Below are positions 20,772-31,108 of a DNA stretch of 64,000 nt, one piece after another. Both the position numbers and the translations under genes were made by a program. The stretch is from Verrucomicrobia bacterium SCGC AAA164-E04. Its GTDB lineage: Bacteria; Verrucomicrobiota; Verrucomicrobiia; Limisphaerales; AAA164-E04. The stretch covers positions 221,755 through 285,754 of the forward strand of contig KB911838.1 of the NCBI GenBank assembly GCA_000383715.1, read 5' to 3'. Position 1 is the first letter of the stretch. The number at the start of each line of letters is the position of its first letter. The notes under the pieces are model-generated. The model was not told the DNA's origin. It did no database searches and worked only from the letters and a program-made list of their open reading frames with translations.

Positions 20772-21602
20772 ATGAATTTTCTCTGGTCTGGTCTCTCTGT
20801 TTTTCTCTTGGTGATTTCCATGGTAATTACCGGGTGTAAGCCTGATACAGCAGTCAATATCGACGAAGAACGCGAGGCCTATCACATGGACGCCAAGAGC
20901 AAGCTGTTCGCGGAGGAATTTGAAGCGGCTGTTGTGGGTTTTGAAAAGGCGTTGGAAGTGAATCCGAATAATGCCTCTGCGCATTTTGAGTTGGGCTTGA
21001 TCAACTATTTGCACCTCAAGGACTATGTGCCGGCCATCTATCATTTTCAAAAGCTGCTGGAAATGAGGCCCAATCACATGATGGCTGTCCAGATCAAGGA
21101 CCATCTCGAACGCTGCAAGATGGATTTTGCCTCCACGGTCACCCTTGGTCCATTAAACCAGAATACGGAAACAAGGCTTAAGAACCTTGTTGAAACCAAA
21201 GAAGAGTTGGAGACCCAAATAAAAAATCTCGAGGGGCAGCTGGCCCAAATGAGACAGGTGCTCTCAGCTCAATCGGAAGCACTCAATCGAAACCGTCAGA
21301 ATGCGCGGCCCGACGCATTGGCGAGCGGCAACAAGAATCTCAAATCCAACGAGACAGCCCAAATATCCAATCTGGGAAGCAAAGCGAAAACCAATCCTTC
21401 CGCCATCCAGAATGCAAGTGTGTCCACGCCCAAATTTCGTAAGCATGTGATTCGCTCCAAGGACACTTTTTACAATCTCGCCAAACATTACCGCGTTGAT
21501 TTCAAATCCATTCAATCAGCGAACCCGGGTGTGAACTCTATCAAGCTTCAAATAGGGCAGGTTGTCAATGTTCCCTACCCGACCAAAACAGCCTCTAGAT
21601 GA
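20772..21602 (+). CDS. TPR-repeat protein with coiled coil and C-terminal LysM domain
   Basis: N-terminal lipobox ITGC; TPR ALEVNPNNASAHFELGLINYLHLKDYVPAIYHFQKLLEMRPNH; LysM HVIRSKDTFYNLAKHYRVDFKSIQSANPGVNSIKLQIGQVVNVP. Confidence 0.85.
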   Translation: MNFLWSGLSVFLLVISMVITGCKPDTAVNIDEEREAYHMDAKSKLFAEEFEAAVVGFEKALEVNPNNASAHFELGLINYLHLKDYVPAIYHFQKLLEMRPNHMMAVQIKDHLERCKMDFASTVTLGPLNQNTETRLKNLVETKEELETQIKNLEGQLAQMRQVLSAQSEALNRNRQNARPDALASGNKNLKSNETAQISNLGSKAKTNPSAIQNASVSTPKFRKHVIRSKDTFYNLAKHYRVDFKSIQSANPGVNSIKLQIGQVVNVPYPTKTASR

Positions 21603-22471
21603 AGTTTGTCTGGCTCATTTTGACTGGGCTTTTCTGTTTGTGCATGAACGTTTTGCTATGGCGTTCTGAATACGGCGGAGGCTCGCAAGGCAATCCCTTA
21701 CCTGTCAGTAAAGTGGTTGCCAAGATGCTCGATACTCCGGACCCCTCTGAGCTCGATATCTTTTATCAGGGAAAACCAGTTGGGCATTGCCGTTGGGTGG
21801 TGACTCAACTAGGGCGAGATGATCCTGAGGTAAGCGCCTTGGATGCTTCCGAAAAGGGGGGGGAAGTAGATCTCGAAGCTGCCGAAATGTCTGGATTGAT
21901 ACAAGATATCCAATCCTATAACGTTAACGTAGACGGTTATATCCAGGCGGAAGGTGATCCGCGCCGTGTGCGTTTCATGATGAATATTCGATTGAGCAGG
22001 GAATGGGAATGGATCAGATTTGATGGGAAAATAGGAATAAAAAACCAGTGGTTGCACCTTCATTCGGACAGAAAAAAGGAGGTATTTGTTCTGGAAATTG
22101 AGCAGGAAGAGACTCAATGGGAAACGCAAATAACTTTTGACCAGTTTCAGAACCCTCAAACACTTGCAGGGCAATTGCTAAAAGAAAATCCGCTTATTGC
22201 GATCACTTTGACTCCATTGATGGGATTATTGGATTCCATGTACCAACCGGGTTCTGCTAGTAGTTTGCAGGCAAGTGATTGGGCCAAAAGCTGGAAGGCT
22301 TTTTCAGATTGGATGACTGTTGCCCATGCTCGCATGCGCATTTACCGTCTCGAATCAGGTCAAGGCAACAGAAATAAGCTAATAATCACTTTGAATCGAG
22401 CTGGAGAAATTGTTTCGATCAACGCACCTCAGAAAATATCGTTGCGAAACGAAAGTGTGTTTGGGCTTTGA
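21599..22471 (+). CDS. Hypothetical protein, translationally coupled to the TPR/LysM gene
   Basis: ORF overlaps upstream stop by 4 nt; N-terminal signal/TM MKFVWLILTGLFCLCMNVLLW. Confidence 0.65.
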   Translation: MKFVWLILTGLFCLCMNVLLWRSEYGGGSQGNPLPVSKVVAKMLDTPDPSELDIFYQGKPVGHCRWVVTQLGRDDPEVSALDASEKGGEVDLEAAEMSGLIQDIQSYNVNVDGYIQAEGDPRRVRFMMNIRLSREWEWIRFDGKIGIKNQWLHLHSDRKKEVFVLEIEQEETQWETQITFDQFQNPQTLAGQLLKENPLIAITLTPLMGLLDSMYQPGSASSLQASDWAKSWKAFSDWMTVAHARMRIYRLESGQGNRNKLIITLNRAGEIVSINAPQKISLRNESVFGL

Positions 22472-22680
22472 GTTGCTGTGGATACCACGACCGTAATCAG
22501 TAGAAAACGTCCTGCTTCACTGCGGTCACCTCAGTTAAAGAGTTTTCAATAACTTGTGCGTGGTGAATGTATCCAAGGAGAACATTTGGCCTGCGTTTTT
22601 TGCTTGAACCTGACCAAGCAGTTCGCTTAGTTTTGCATAGTTACTCTTAAACTGCAACTAACACAACCGTAGCAATACCT

Positions 22681-25641
22681 ATGGAAAATATGAATAGACG
22701 TAAAATGAAGTGGTCGGCCCTAGCTGTCGGCGCTGTATTCGCACTCTCCGCGCAAGCTGGAGAGAAAACATGGGATTTCGAAACTGATCCTTTCGACGAT
22801 TTCGAGTATATTGAGTCAACTCAATTGGACTATATCTGGGGCGGACAGGGATTCGATGACTGGGGTGCCGAAGGTAACCCAGCTGGATTCTTCTCAATCA
22901 CAGAAGCAACCGGTGGTACAAGTACCATTGCTGTTCTTCCTGATATTGACAACGGAGACTTCGTCAAATCTTTCAACATGAAGATGGATCTCCGCATGGG
23001 TAACGGCACAACGGACCGTCCTGCGGATGGTATCAGTATCAACTTTGCACGTTCAAGCGATCCAATGCTTGCTGATGTGCAGGGTGGAAGTGCTGTCCCG
23101 GGCAATGCTGCCACTGGCGGTGCTGCTGAAACTGGAACACAAACGGGTGTTGCAGTTTCTTTTGATACCTGGGCTGGTAACTCCTTGCCTGATGGACCCG
23201 ACATTGAAGGTATCATCGTCCGCGTTGATAACAAAACTGTAGGACGCTTTGCGATGCCTACTCGTCACGGTGCAGCCGACGACATCACCAGTCTTCAGAC
23301 TGGACCTATCGGTGGAAGCGATGCAGCTCCTGACGCTGAGCGTGGTGATCCAACCATCCTTGACTGGGTGGCATTGGAAGTCGATGTGGACGAATTGGGT
23401 AACCTGAACGTGACCTACAAGGGTAACAAACTTGTTGACAACTTCTCTTCAGGTTTCTTCCCAAGTCCTGGTCAAATCATCCTGATGGGCCGCACCGGTG
23501 GTGCAAACGAAGCTCATCACGTTGATAACCTGACCTTGACAACTGCGCTGGCTGAGAGCTGGTTGGTTGCCGGGTTGGACGGAACTGCGAACGGTTTCAC
23601 CTTCTCTTTCCGCGACGTCGGAAACAGTCAAGTCGATCCTGACTCTATCGTCATTCTTCTTGATGGTGTTGATGTTTCCGCTGATCTCACAAAATCCAAG
23701 GATGGCGAATTCACACACACAACATACGTTGGTGAAACAATGTTCGCATCTGGATCAGAGCACACCGTTGACGTGACTGCCTCTGGCAACGACGGCCGTA
23801 GTGCAAATGTGACAGCTTCGTTCACAGCTCAGTCATACTCCATGATTCCTGCTGATCTAGCTCTTGAGGGCGTAGACACCGGAACCAAAGGTTTCCTCTT
23901 ATTCATCAAACAAAATGACGGTGGCCTTGGTAACGATACTCAAACTCGCCTTGACCACTTGGCAGACGACAGCGAGAACGTTGCTGATGACTTCCAGTCT
24001 GATGATTACACCTGGACCGTTGACTTGATCAACTTCGATCAGGACGGAGTCCCACAAGGTGAATTCCGCGATTCCGGCAACGGAGACTCAATGGATGTTC
24101 CTGATGATTACATTCCTGGTATTCCTGGATTCACTGACAGCACGGACAACATCACTGGTTTCATCCAGACCGTTGCTCGTATCCCTGAAGCCGGTTTCTA
24201 CACATTCGGATTCAATTCTGATGATGGTTTCTTGACCACTGTTGGTAATGACTCTGCTTCTCAGATTCCCGTTGGCGAATTCAGCGGTGGTCGTGGTGCT
24301 AGCACAACCGAATACACTGTTTACTTCGAAGCAGCTGGTGATTACGCCATGCAAAGCTTGTGGTACGAAGGTGGCGGTGGTGCTAACTTCGAATGGTTCA
24401 CCATTACTCCTAACAAGGCACTGTTGAACGACACTGCCAATGGTGGTATCCAAACTTATGCTACCTTGCCTAACGTCCCAGCACGTGTCACTTCTGCTAG
24501 TCCCGGTAACGGAGTTGAAGGCGTCACTCCTAACAGCAATGTTGTTGTGACCATCGAAGACGCTGCATCCAAAGTGGACGCAGGATCAGTCAGTTTGTCA
24601 CTCAGCTCCGGTGAAACTGGCGCTGCAAGCAAATCGGGTGGTGTAACCACCGTGACTATTGATCGTGACGGCGCTCTCTGGAGTCCTGCACAGGAAATCA
24701 CTGCTAGTTTGAGCTACACCGCTGGTGGTAATGAGCGCACTGTTGAATGGACATTCACTGCTCAAGATTATCCTACGCTCAGCAAAGGCAGAACCGATGT
24801 TGGATCTGGTAGCGATTCCGGTTTTGAGTTCCGTATCTTCCAGACAGCCACGAGCCGTGGTAACAGCACTGCTGATGCAGAAGCTCAACTAGCTGGAACA
24901 TGGGCAGACGGTGAAGAAAACGTTGCTGACCCTGCTGGTAGCGAAACTTCTGATGGTCCTGGTGTCCTTTTCAATGTCGACCTGATCAACATGGATCAAG
25001 ATGGCCTTGCTCAAGGTGTGTTCCGCGACAGCGGTGATGGATCATCCACAGACCGTGTCGACGATCCAATTCCAGGTATTCCTGGATTGACTGACAGCAC
25101 AGACGCTATGTCTGCTGAAATCTTGGCCTACATCGAGTTCCCGTCAGCTGGTTACTACCAGATGATCTTCAACTCAGATGATGGCTTCCGTGTCACCGAA
25201 ACTCACGGTGCTGGCGATGCAGCAGGTATGGAACTTGGTGTGTTCAACGGTGGTCGTGGTGCTTCTGATTCACGATTCGGATTCGCAGTCATCGAAGCGG
25301 GTGTCTACCCAATTCGTGCCATCTGGTACGAAGGTGGCGGTGGCGCTAACCTCGAGTGGTCCACTACTGATGGAGCAAGCCGTTGGTTGATCAATGATTC
25401 CGACAGCAACGCACTGAAAGCATTCCGTTCACGCTCAGGAACCCCAACAGATGTTGCGCTTCCAAGCACTGGCGGTTCAATTGCTTCTGTTGGCTTGAGC
25501 GAAGGTAATGTTGTCATCGAATACAGCGGAACTCTGAAGAGTTCTGAAAGTGTCACAGGACCTTTCAATGCTGTAGGTGGTGCATCATCTCCTTACTCTG
25601 TTGAGCCTACCAAAGCTGCTGAGTTCTACATTGCTGAGTAA
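22681..25641 (+). CDS. Large secreted protein with lectin-like N-terminal domain and two tandem ~190-aa PA14-like repeats
   Basis: Signal peptide ...ALAVGAVFALSAQAGE; duplicated blocks ending NSDDGF...GEF/VFNGGRGAS...WYEGGGGANxEW. Confidence 0.8.
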   Translation: MENMNRRKMKWSALAVGAVFALSAQAGEKTWDFETDPFDDFEYIESTQLDYIWGGQGFDDWGAEGNPAGFFSITEATGGTSTIAVLPDIDNGDFVKSFNMKMDLRMGNGTTDRPADGISINFARSSDPMLADVQGGSAVPGNAATGGAAETGTQTGVAVSFDTWAGNSLPDGPDIEGIIVRVDNKTVGRFAMPTRHGAADDITSLQTGPIGGSDAAPDAERGDPTILDWVALEVDVDELGNLNVTYKGNKLVDNFSSGFFPSPGQIILMGRTGGANEAHHVDNLTLTTALAESWLVAGLDGTANGFTFSFRDVGNSQVDPDSIVILLDGVDVSADLTKSKDGEFTHTTYVGETMFASGSEHTVDVTASGNDGRSANVTASFTAQSYSMIPADLALEGVDTGTKGFLLFIKQNDGGLGNDTQTRLDHLADDSENVADDFQSDDYTWTVDLINFDQDGVPQGEFRDSGNGDSMDVPDDYIPGIPGFTDSTDNITGFIQTVARIPEAGFYTFGFNSDDGFLTTVGNDSASQIPVGEFSGGRGASTTEYTVYFEAAGDYAMQSLWYEGGGGANFEWFTITPNKALLNDTANGGIQTYATLPNVPARVTSASPGNGVEGVTPNSNVVVTIEDAASKVDAGSVSLSLSSGETGAASKSGGVTTVTIDRDGALWSPAQEITASLSYTAGGNERTVEWTFTAQDYPTLSKGRTDVGSGSDSGFEFRIFQTATSRGNSTADAEAQLAGTWADGEENVADPAGSETSDGPGVLFNVDLINMDQDGLAQGVFRDSGDGSSTDRVDDPIPGIPGLTDSTDAMSAEILAYIEFPSAGYYQMIFNSDDGFRVTETHGAGDAAGMELGVFNGGRGASDSRFGFAVIEAGVYPIRAIWYEGGGGANLEWSTTDGASRWLINDSDSNALKAFRSRSGTPTDVALPSTGGSIASVGLSEGNVVIEYSGTLKSSESVTGPFNAVGGASSPYSVEPTKAAEFYIAE

Positions 25642-25675
25642 GCATTACTCTCAATAGTATTTACATCTTAATCAC

Positions 25676-25706
25676 GGCCGGGCATTCATTTGCCCGGCCT
25701 TTTTTA
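25676..25706 (+). terminator. Strong rho-independent terminator
   Basis: GGCCGGGCA TTCATT TGCCCGGCC TTTTTTA, 9-bp perfect stem. Confidence 0.93.
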
Positions 25707-26022
25707 TTCTATAAATGGTTTGAAGTTATGCAAACGAATCAATGGAAAATGGAATACAAGACATAGAGGAAATTGCTTGTATGAAAAGTCAGGGCTACTG
25801 TTCGTTTGATGGAGTTTGGATTCGTTGTTTTGCCTTGGAGCGTTTGAAAATATTGCGCTCGGATGAGTGCTGTTGGTTTTGATTTTTTATGGTCACAAAA
25901 AACCACCATTAACAAATGTCCTTTCATATTTATTTTACGATTCGAGTAACTACCTGAATACCTCATGTAGCTTGGATTTGAGTTTCTTTGGTAGGGAGCT
26001 GATGTTAGTCTTTAGAACGATC

Positions 26023-26403
26023 ATGGAAAAAAAGACATTTTCACCTGAAGCTTCGCCTAAAGCCATTGGACCCTATAATCATGCTACAAGAATAGGGGAT
26101 TTGCTTTTTACTGCAGGCCAGATTCCACTTGACCCCATGACAAATCAGATTGTTGTTGATGATATTGTCGTACAGACCACGCGCGTGTTGGAAAATTTGC
26201 GTATCCTGTTAGAGAGTGAAGGGCTTGATTTAGCCCATGTAGTCAAGACGACCATTTTCATGATCGATCTCTCAGAGTTTGCCAAGTTGAATAAAATTTA
26301 TGCTGACTTTTTTACGCATGATTATCCTTCAAGATCAACCGTTCAGGTTGCGGCGCTTCCGATGGGCGCCCGGGTCGAAATTGAAGCTATTGCTCACTAT
26401 TAA
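26023..26403 (+). CDS. RidA/YjgF/UK114 family protein
   Basis: SPEASPKAIGPYNHATRIGDLLFTAGQIPLDP...RSTVQVAALPMGARVEIEAIAHY. Confidence 0.95.
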   Translation: MEKKTFSPEASPKAIGPYNHATRIGDLLFTAGQIPLDPMTNQIVVDDIVVQTTRVLENLRILLESEGLDLAHVVKTTIFMIDLSEFAKLNKIYADFFTHDYPSRSTVQVAALPMGARVEIEAIAHY

Positions 26404-26406
26404 ACC

Positions 26407-27777
26407 ATGGCGGATTGGGCTTACTTAATGATTGGACTACTGGTCGGTGGGTTGACTGGCTGGTTGCTTTCGTATTGGTTCACTGCCTCGCGTCAGAACC
26501 AGGTCGCACTTCGACTTGAAAACGAGTTACGCAGTCAGCTTGAGCAACAGGAGACGGTCATAAAGGCACTTCGAGAGGAACTCGAAGCCCAACGATCTGC
26601 CAGATCAACCGCTGAGGCTCGATTGGAATCTGCCGAGAAATATCAATCGGATCAACTGCGATTGTATGAACAGAATTTTCAGCGAATGAGGGAAGAACAC
26701 GCAAAGGCGCTTCGAGAACTCAAGGACTCGTTTAAGGTGCTGAGTATCGATGCGCTGAAAGAATCACATCCTGCCTTTCTCCAACTGGCCAAAGAGTCTT
26801 TTGCAACCTTTCAGGAGACGGCCAAAGGAGATTTGTCCAAGCGGCAAGAGGCAGTGGCTGGCTTGATTAAACCACTTGAGGAGCAGTTAAAGATTTATCG
26901 CCAACAACTCACGAAAAGCGAACAAGACCGCTCCAAAACTTTTGGGGAACTCAAAAACCACCTGGAAATATTAACAAATCAAAGCCAGAGCCTATCCCAG
27001 GAAACACTGCAACTCAGACGCATATTAAGTTCCAATCAAGCGCGTGGACGATGGGGTGAGGAGACCCTGAGACGGGTTGTCGAAGCTGCGGGTATGAGCG
27101 CCCATTGTGATTTTGTGGAGCAGGTTCAATCGGGAGATTCCAAGCCGGACATGATCGTTAGTTTACCCGGTGACAGAATGATTGTTGTAGATGCTAAGGT
27201 ACCTGATCTGGAATTTGTGGATCAGATAGATGAAGCTGATCCGGCCAAAAGGTCTGAAGTGCTTTCAAATCATGTTACCAAATTAAAATTAACCATTCGG
27301 GAATTAGCACGTCGGGACTACCCCGGTCAATTTCCCAATGCATTGGATTATGTCGTTTTGTTTTTGCCTGCAGAATCGTTGTTCAGTGCTGCTTTGGAGG
27401 CTGATCAAGACCTTATTGTATGGGCGGCAGAACGTAAAATCCTCATAGCGACACCGGCCTCACTCATTGCGTTGCTTAGATCAGTCAGTGTGAGTTGGAA
27501 GCAACATGCCCAGACAGAAAATGCTCAAGCTATCGCTTCAGCTGCTGAGGAACTTTACAAACGTATTGCTGTCTTTGTTGAACATTTGGAAAAGATACGA
27601 ACTGGGCTTGACACTGCTTCGGGAGCTTACAACAAAGCAGTCGGTAGTTATGAGAGATCCATTCGTCCCAGCGGTGAACGCATGCTCAAACTTTCACGTC
27701 ATACCGAGATAGAAATGAAAGACTTACCACCTTCCACTCAAGTGCTGAGAGATGCTCCACAGAATGAAATAACATGA
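26407..27777 (+). CDS. rmuC: DNA recombination protein RmuC
   Basis: N-terminal TM plus coiled coil; SSNQARGRWGEETLRRVVEAAGM, KPDMIVSLPGDRMIVVDAKVP, ALDYVVLFLPAESLFSAAL. Confidence 0.92.
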   Translation: MADWAYLMIGLLVGGLTGWLLSYWFTASRQNQVALRLENELRSQLEQQETVIKALREELEAQRSARSTAEARLESAEKYQSDQLRLYEQNFQRMREEHAKALRELKDSFKVLSIDALKESHPAFLQLAKESFATFQETAKGDLSKRQEAVAGLIKPLEEQLKIYRQQLTKSEQDRSKTFGELKNHLEILTNQSQSLSQETLQLRRILSSNQARGRWGEETLRRVVEAAGMSAHCDFVEQVQSGDSKPDMIVSLPGDRMIVVDAKVPDLEFVDQIDEADPAKRSEVLSNHVTKLKLTIRELARRDYPGQFPNALDYVVLFLPAESLFSAALEADQDLIVWAAERKILIATPASLIALLRSVSVSWKQHAQTENAQAIASAAEELYKRIAVFVEHLEKIRTGLDTASGAYNKAVGSYERSIRPSGERMLKLSRHTEIEMKDLPPSTQVLRDAPQNEIT

Positions 27778-28547
27778 TGAATGCCTGGGATCAAAGATTT
27801 GGAGGTATTGAACGTTTATGCGGGAAAAGCGCTTCTCAGAAAATTCGCGATGCACACGTATGCATTATTGGGATTGGTGGTGTAGGTTCCTGGACGGCGG
27901 AATCACTTGCCCGCACAGGAATAGGGAAGTTAACACTGGTGGATATGGATGAGGTTTGCGTGACCAACGTCAATCGGCAGGTGCACGCTTTGGATGGGGA
28001 AGTGGGGCAATTGAAAGTCGAATCCATGGCTCGGCGAATCCGTTTGATTTCACCGGATTGCATCGTGCAGCCGCAATCCGTGTTTTTCACTCAAGCGACC
28101 TCAAATGCAATATTTGATGAGCGCTATGACGTAGTGGTAGATGCTATTGATCGATTGAATGCCAAGTGTCTTTTGTTGAACATGGCTAAGCAAGCCGGTT
28201 TACCCATTGTCAGCACAGGCGCTGCCGGGGGGCGAATGGATCCTTTTCAAATTGTAACTGCGGACCTGAGTCAGGTGCATCATGATCGATTGCTTCAGAA
28301 AGTACGGAAGCAACTGAGAACCGAATACGCCTTTCCAAGAGGTAAGAAATTTGGCATACCCTGTGTCTTCTCCCCTGAACCTGCCCGAGGTCCCTGGGAT
28401 CTGGAGGATGCTTGTGAAGCTGATTTAAAATCGGATCGTCCAGGGTACCTGGGATGTGCTGAGGGTTATGGGAGCGTGACCCACGTAACTGGCAGCTTTG
28501 GTTTTTCAGCTGCAGGACTTGCGATCAAGCTGTTGCTTTCTTCATGA
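27774..28547 (+). CDS. tcdA: ThiF/HesA-family, tRNA threonylcarbamoyladenosine dehydratase-like
   Basis: RFGGIERLCG, HVCIIGIGGVGSWTAESLARTGIGKLTLVDMDEVCVTNVNRQ, CVFSPEPARGPW, LGCAEGYGSVTHVTGSFG. Confidence 0.88.
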   Translation: MMNAWDQRFGGIERLCGKSASQKIRDAHVCIIGIGGVGSWTAESLARTGIGKLTLVDMDEVCVTNVNRQVHALDGEVGQLKVESMARRIRLISPDCIVQPQSVFFTQATSNAIFDERYDVVVDAIDRLNAKCLLLNMAKQAGLPIVSTGAAGGRMDPFQIVTADLSQVHHDRLLQKVRKQLRTEYAFPRGKKFGIPCVFSPEPARGPWDLEDACEADLKSDRPGYLGCAEGYGSVTHVTGSFGFSAAGLAIKLLLSS

Positions 28548-28921
28548 CTATTTGCTCCTCAGGGCTCATATCAGCAGTCGGATTAAACTTTCGGGGTGGA
28601 GGTTTTGATACGTGTGAAAGTTTTTGTCTGCAAGAAACCTTGGTAATGGTCTTTATTCGGCGCTCGTCTAAACAACCCTTTACGGAACTTCGAATAGTTG
28701 GACACTGGTAGCAACCGATTCCAATGTGTGCACCGCTGATCTTTTATGTAGCAAGCTTCTTTGCATCATGAAAATGCATACCGTTGGAATAGCTTTTTCC
28801 GTATGATGGATTTCTTAAAAAGGTTCCAGAATAAGCTGGCCGAAATCGGGTATAGTATCGGAAGTGTTTTATCCGTATTTTCGATCAGGAAAACTTAATC
28901 ATGCTCCATTATTTTTGAATT

Positions 28922-29815
28922 ATGCCAAACCCATGGACAGGTAAGGGGAATCCTTACACACGCAAGGAAGTTATTGAACGCCTTCATGAAACCGTCAAGG
29001 AAGGGAATGCCATCATTGCTGCTGGTGCGGGGACCGGGATCTCTGCCAAGTTTATTGAGAGAGGTGGGGGTGATTTGATCATCATTTATAATTCCGGACG
29101 CTTTCGCATGATGGGCCATGGTTCCACCAGTGGGCTCATGGCTTATGGGGATGCCAATGCGGTGGCCATGGAGATTGGGGAGTTTGAAGTATTGCCTGTG
29201 GTGGAAGAGGTGCCAGTGATCTGCGGGGTGCATGCGACCGATCCACGTCGTCGGATGTGGCATTGGTTGCTTCAGGTCAAAGACATGGGTTTCTCAGGGG
29301 TGAATAATTTTCCGACGCATACTATTGTCGATGGGCAATTTCGAGGTGTACTTGAGGAAACGGGCATGAGTGTGAAGAAAGAGTTTGAAATGGTGGCGCT
29401 CGCCCGTCGGATGGATTTGTTTTCCATCGTCTATGTGGCCACACCAGAGGAGGCGGTCGAAATGGCTCAAGCTGGAGCCGATGCCATTATCGTGCATGTG
29501 GGAACCACGGTGGGAGGCTCGATTGGGGTTTCAAGCGCGGTTGTGAACTGGGATTTTGCCATTCAACGAACTCGAGAAATCATTCAAGCGGTGCGCACCG
29601 TCCGCAAGGATGTTCTCTTTCTGGCGCATGGTGGTCCCATCAATACCCCAGACGATGTTGACAGGATTCTTCAGCACACCGACGTACTTGGTTTTGTGGG
29701 GGCCAGCTCATTGGAACGGATGGCGGTAGAGGAGTCATTGACTCAACTGACGCGCAAATTTAAAGCATTGAAATCACCCGCAGCTGAAAATTTTCATTTC
29801 GATGAATCAGACTGA
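28922..29815 (+). CDS. Phosphoenolpyruvate hydrolase-family TIM-barrel protein
   Basis: IIAAGAGTGISAKFIERGGGDLIIIYNSGRFRMMGHGSTSGLMAYGDANAVAMEIG; paired with Tm-1-like gene. Confidence 0.88.
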   Translation: MPNPWTGKGNPYTRKEVIERLHETVKEGNAIIAAGAGTGISAKFIERGGGDLIIIYNSGRFRMMGHGSTSGLMAYGDANAVAMEIGEFEVLPVVEEVPVICGVHATDPRRRMWHWLLQVKDMGFSGVNNFPTHTIVDGQFRGVLEETGMSVKKEFEMVALARRMDLFSIVYVATPEEAVEMAQAGADAIIVHVGTTVGGSIGVSSAVVNWDFAIQRTREIIQAVRTVRKDVLFLAHGGPINTPDDVDRILQHTDVLGFVGASSLERMAVEESLTQLTRKFKALKSPAAENFHFDESD

Positions 29816-29861
29816 ATGAATGAATAAGGTTCTGATCTAATAACGGATTATCCCACTTATC

Positions 29862-31070
29862 ATGGCAACCATTGCAGTTCTTGGAACTCTCGATACCAAA
29901 GGAGTTGAACATACTTTCATCGCGGATGAGATCAGGCGTCGAGGGCATGACGCCTTGCTGATTGATGTTGGTACGGGATTTCCAGCCAGTATTGATCACG
30001 ACATCAAACGAGAGGTCGTGGCTTCTGCTGCGGGTCTGGATATGGCATCCATTTCCTCCAGTAAAGACCGAGGTAAATGTGTTGCGGCCATGGTGAAGGC
30101 AGCTCCGGTCTTTCTTGAACAACTGCACAAGGAAGGGCGTATCAAGGGCGTCATTTCACTGGGGGGCGGGGGGGGAACTGCGATTGCAACGGCAGCCATG
30201 CGAGCTCTGCCCATTGGTTTTCCAAAGTTGATGATATCCACATTGGCCAGTGGATACACTGCTCACTACGTCGGTTCCAAGGATATTGTGATGATGCCTA
30301 GCATTGTGGATGTTGCTGGTTTGAACAAAATTTCCAGAACTCTTTTTTCGCAGGGTGCAGCTGCTATTTGCGGCATGGTGGATATTCAGATCAGTTCAGT
30401 CGAGGACAAGCCGATCATCGTTGCCAGCATGTTCGGTAACACTACCGAGTGCGTAGGAACCGCCAAGCAAGTACTTGAAAAGTGCGGTTATGAGGTGCTC
30501 GTTTTTCATTCCACTGGCACCGGGGGACGTTGCATGGAATCATTGATTGAAAGCGGGATGGTTGCAGGAGTGCTCGATATTACTGCAACCGAATGGGCAG
30601 ATGAGTTAGTGGGCGGTGTTTTGGCGGCGGGACCGCATCGTCATGAAGCGGCAGGCAAAGCGGGCGTGCCGACGATTATCGTCCCGGGGTGTTTGGACAT
30701 GGTTAATTTTGGTGAGCCGGATACCGTACCTGCAAAATTTGCTGAGAGGAGTTTTTATCACCATAACCCGCAAGTCACTCTCATGCGCACGAACCCGGAA
30801 GAGTGCCGTGAACTCGGACGTATCCTCGCAGGAAAAATCAATGATTACACAGCGCCGGTGACCGTGCTGCTTCCGTTAAAAGCATTGAGTGTGATCAGCG
30901 CTGCGGGTAACCCTTTTCATGATGTTGATGCAGATCAAGCTCTATTCGATGCCATCCGCATGCATTTGCGGAAAGAGATCAAAGTTGTCGAGATGGATGC
31001 AGAAATCAATGACTCGGCGTTCGCACGACTCTGTGCCAAATCGCTGCAGGATTTGATGGTGAAAACTTGA
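29862..31070 (+). CDS. Tm-1-like ATP-binding domain protein (UPF0261)
   Basis: IAVLGTLDTKGVEHTFIADEIRRRGHDALLIDVG; GVISLGGGGGTAIATAAMRALPIGFPKLMISTLASG; FGNTTECV. Confidence 0.92.
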   Translation: MATIAVLGTLDTKGVEHTFIADEIRRRGHDALLIDVGTGFPASIDHDIKREVVASAAGLDMASISSSKDRGKCVAAMVKAAPVFLEQLHKEGRIKGVISLGGGGGTAIATAAMRALPIGFPKLMISTLASGYTAHYVGSKDIVMMPSIVDVAGLNKISRTLFSQGAAAICGMVDIQISSVEDKPIIVASMFGNTTECVGTAKQVLEKCGYEVLVFHSTGTGGRCMESLIESGMVAGVLDITATEWADELVGGVLAAGPHRHEAAGKAGVPTIIVPGCLDMVNFGEPDTVPAKFAERSFYHHNPQVTLMRTNPEECRELGRILAGKINDYTAPVTVLLPLKALSVISAAGNPFHDVDADQALFDAIRMHLRKEIKVVEMDAEINDSAFARLCAKSLQDLMVKT

Positions 31071-31108
31071 GGCAGGTTCCATTCTTTCATGCAGTCGGGC
31101 TACTTTGC

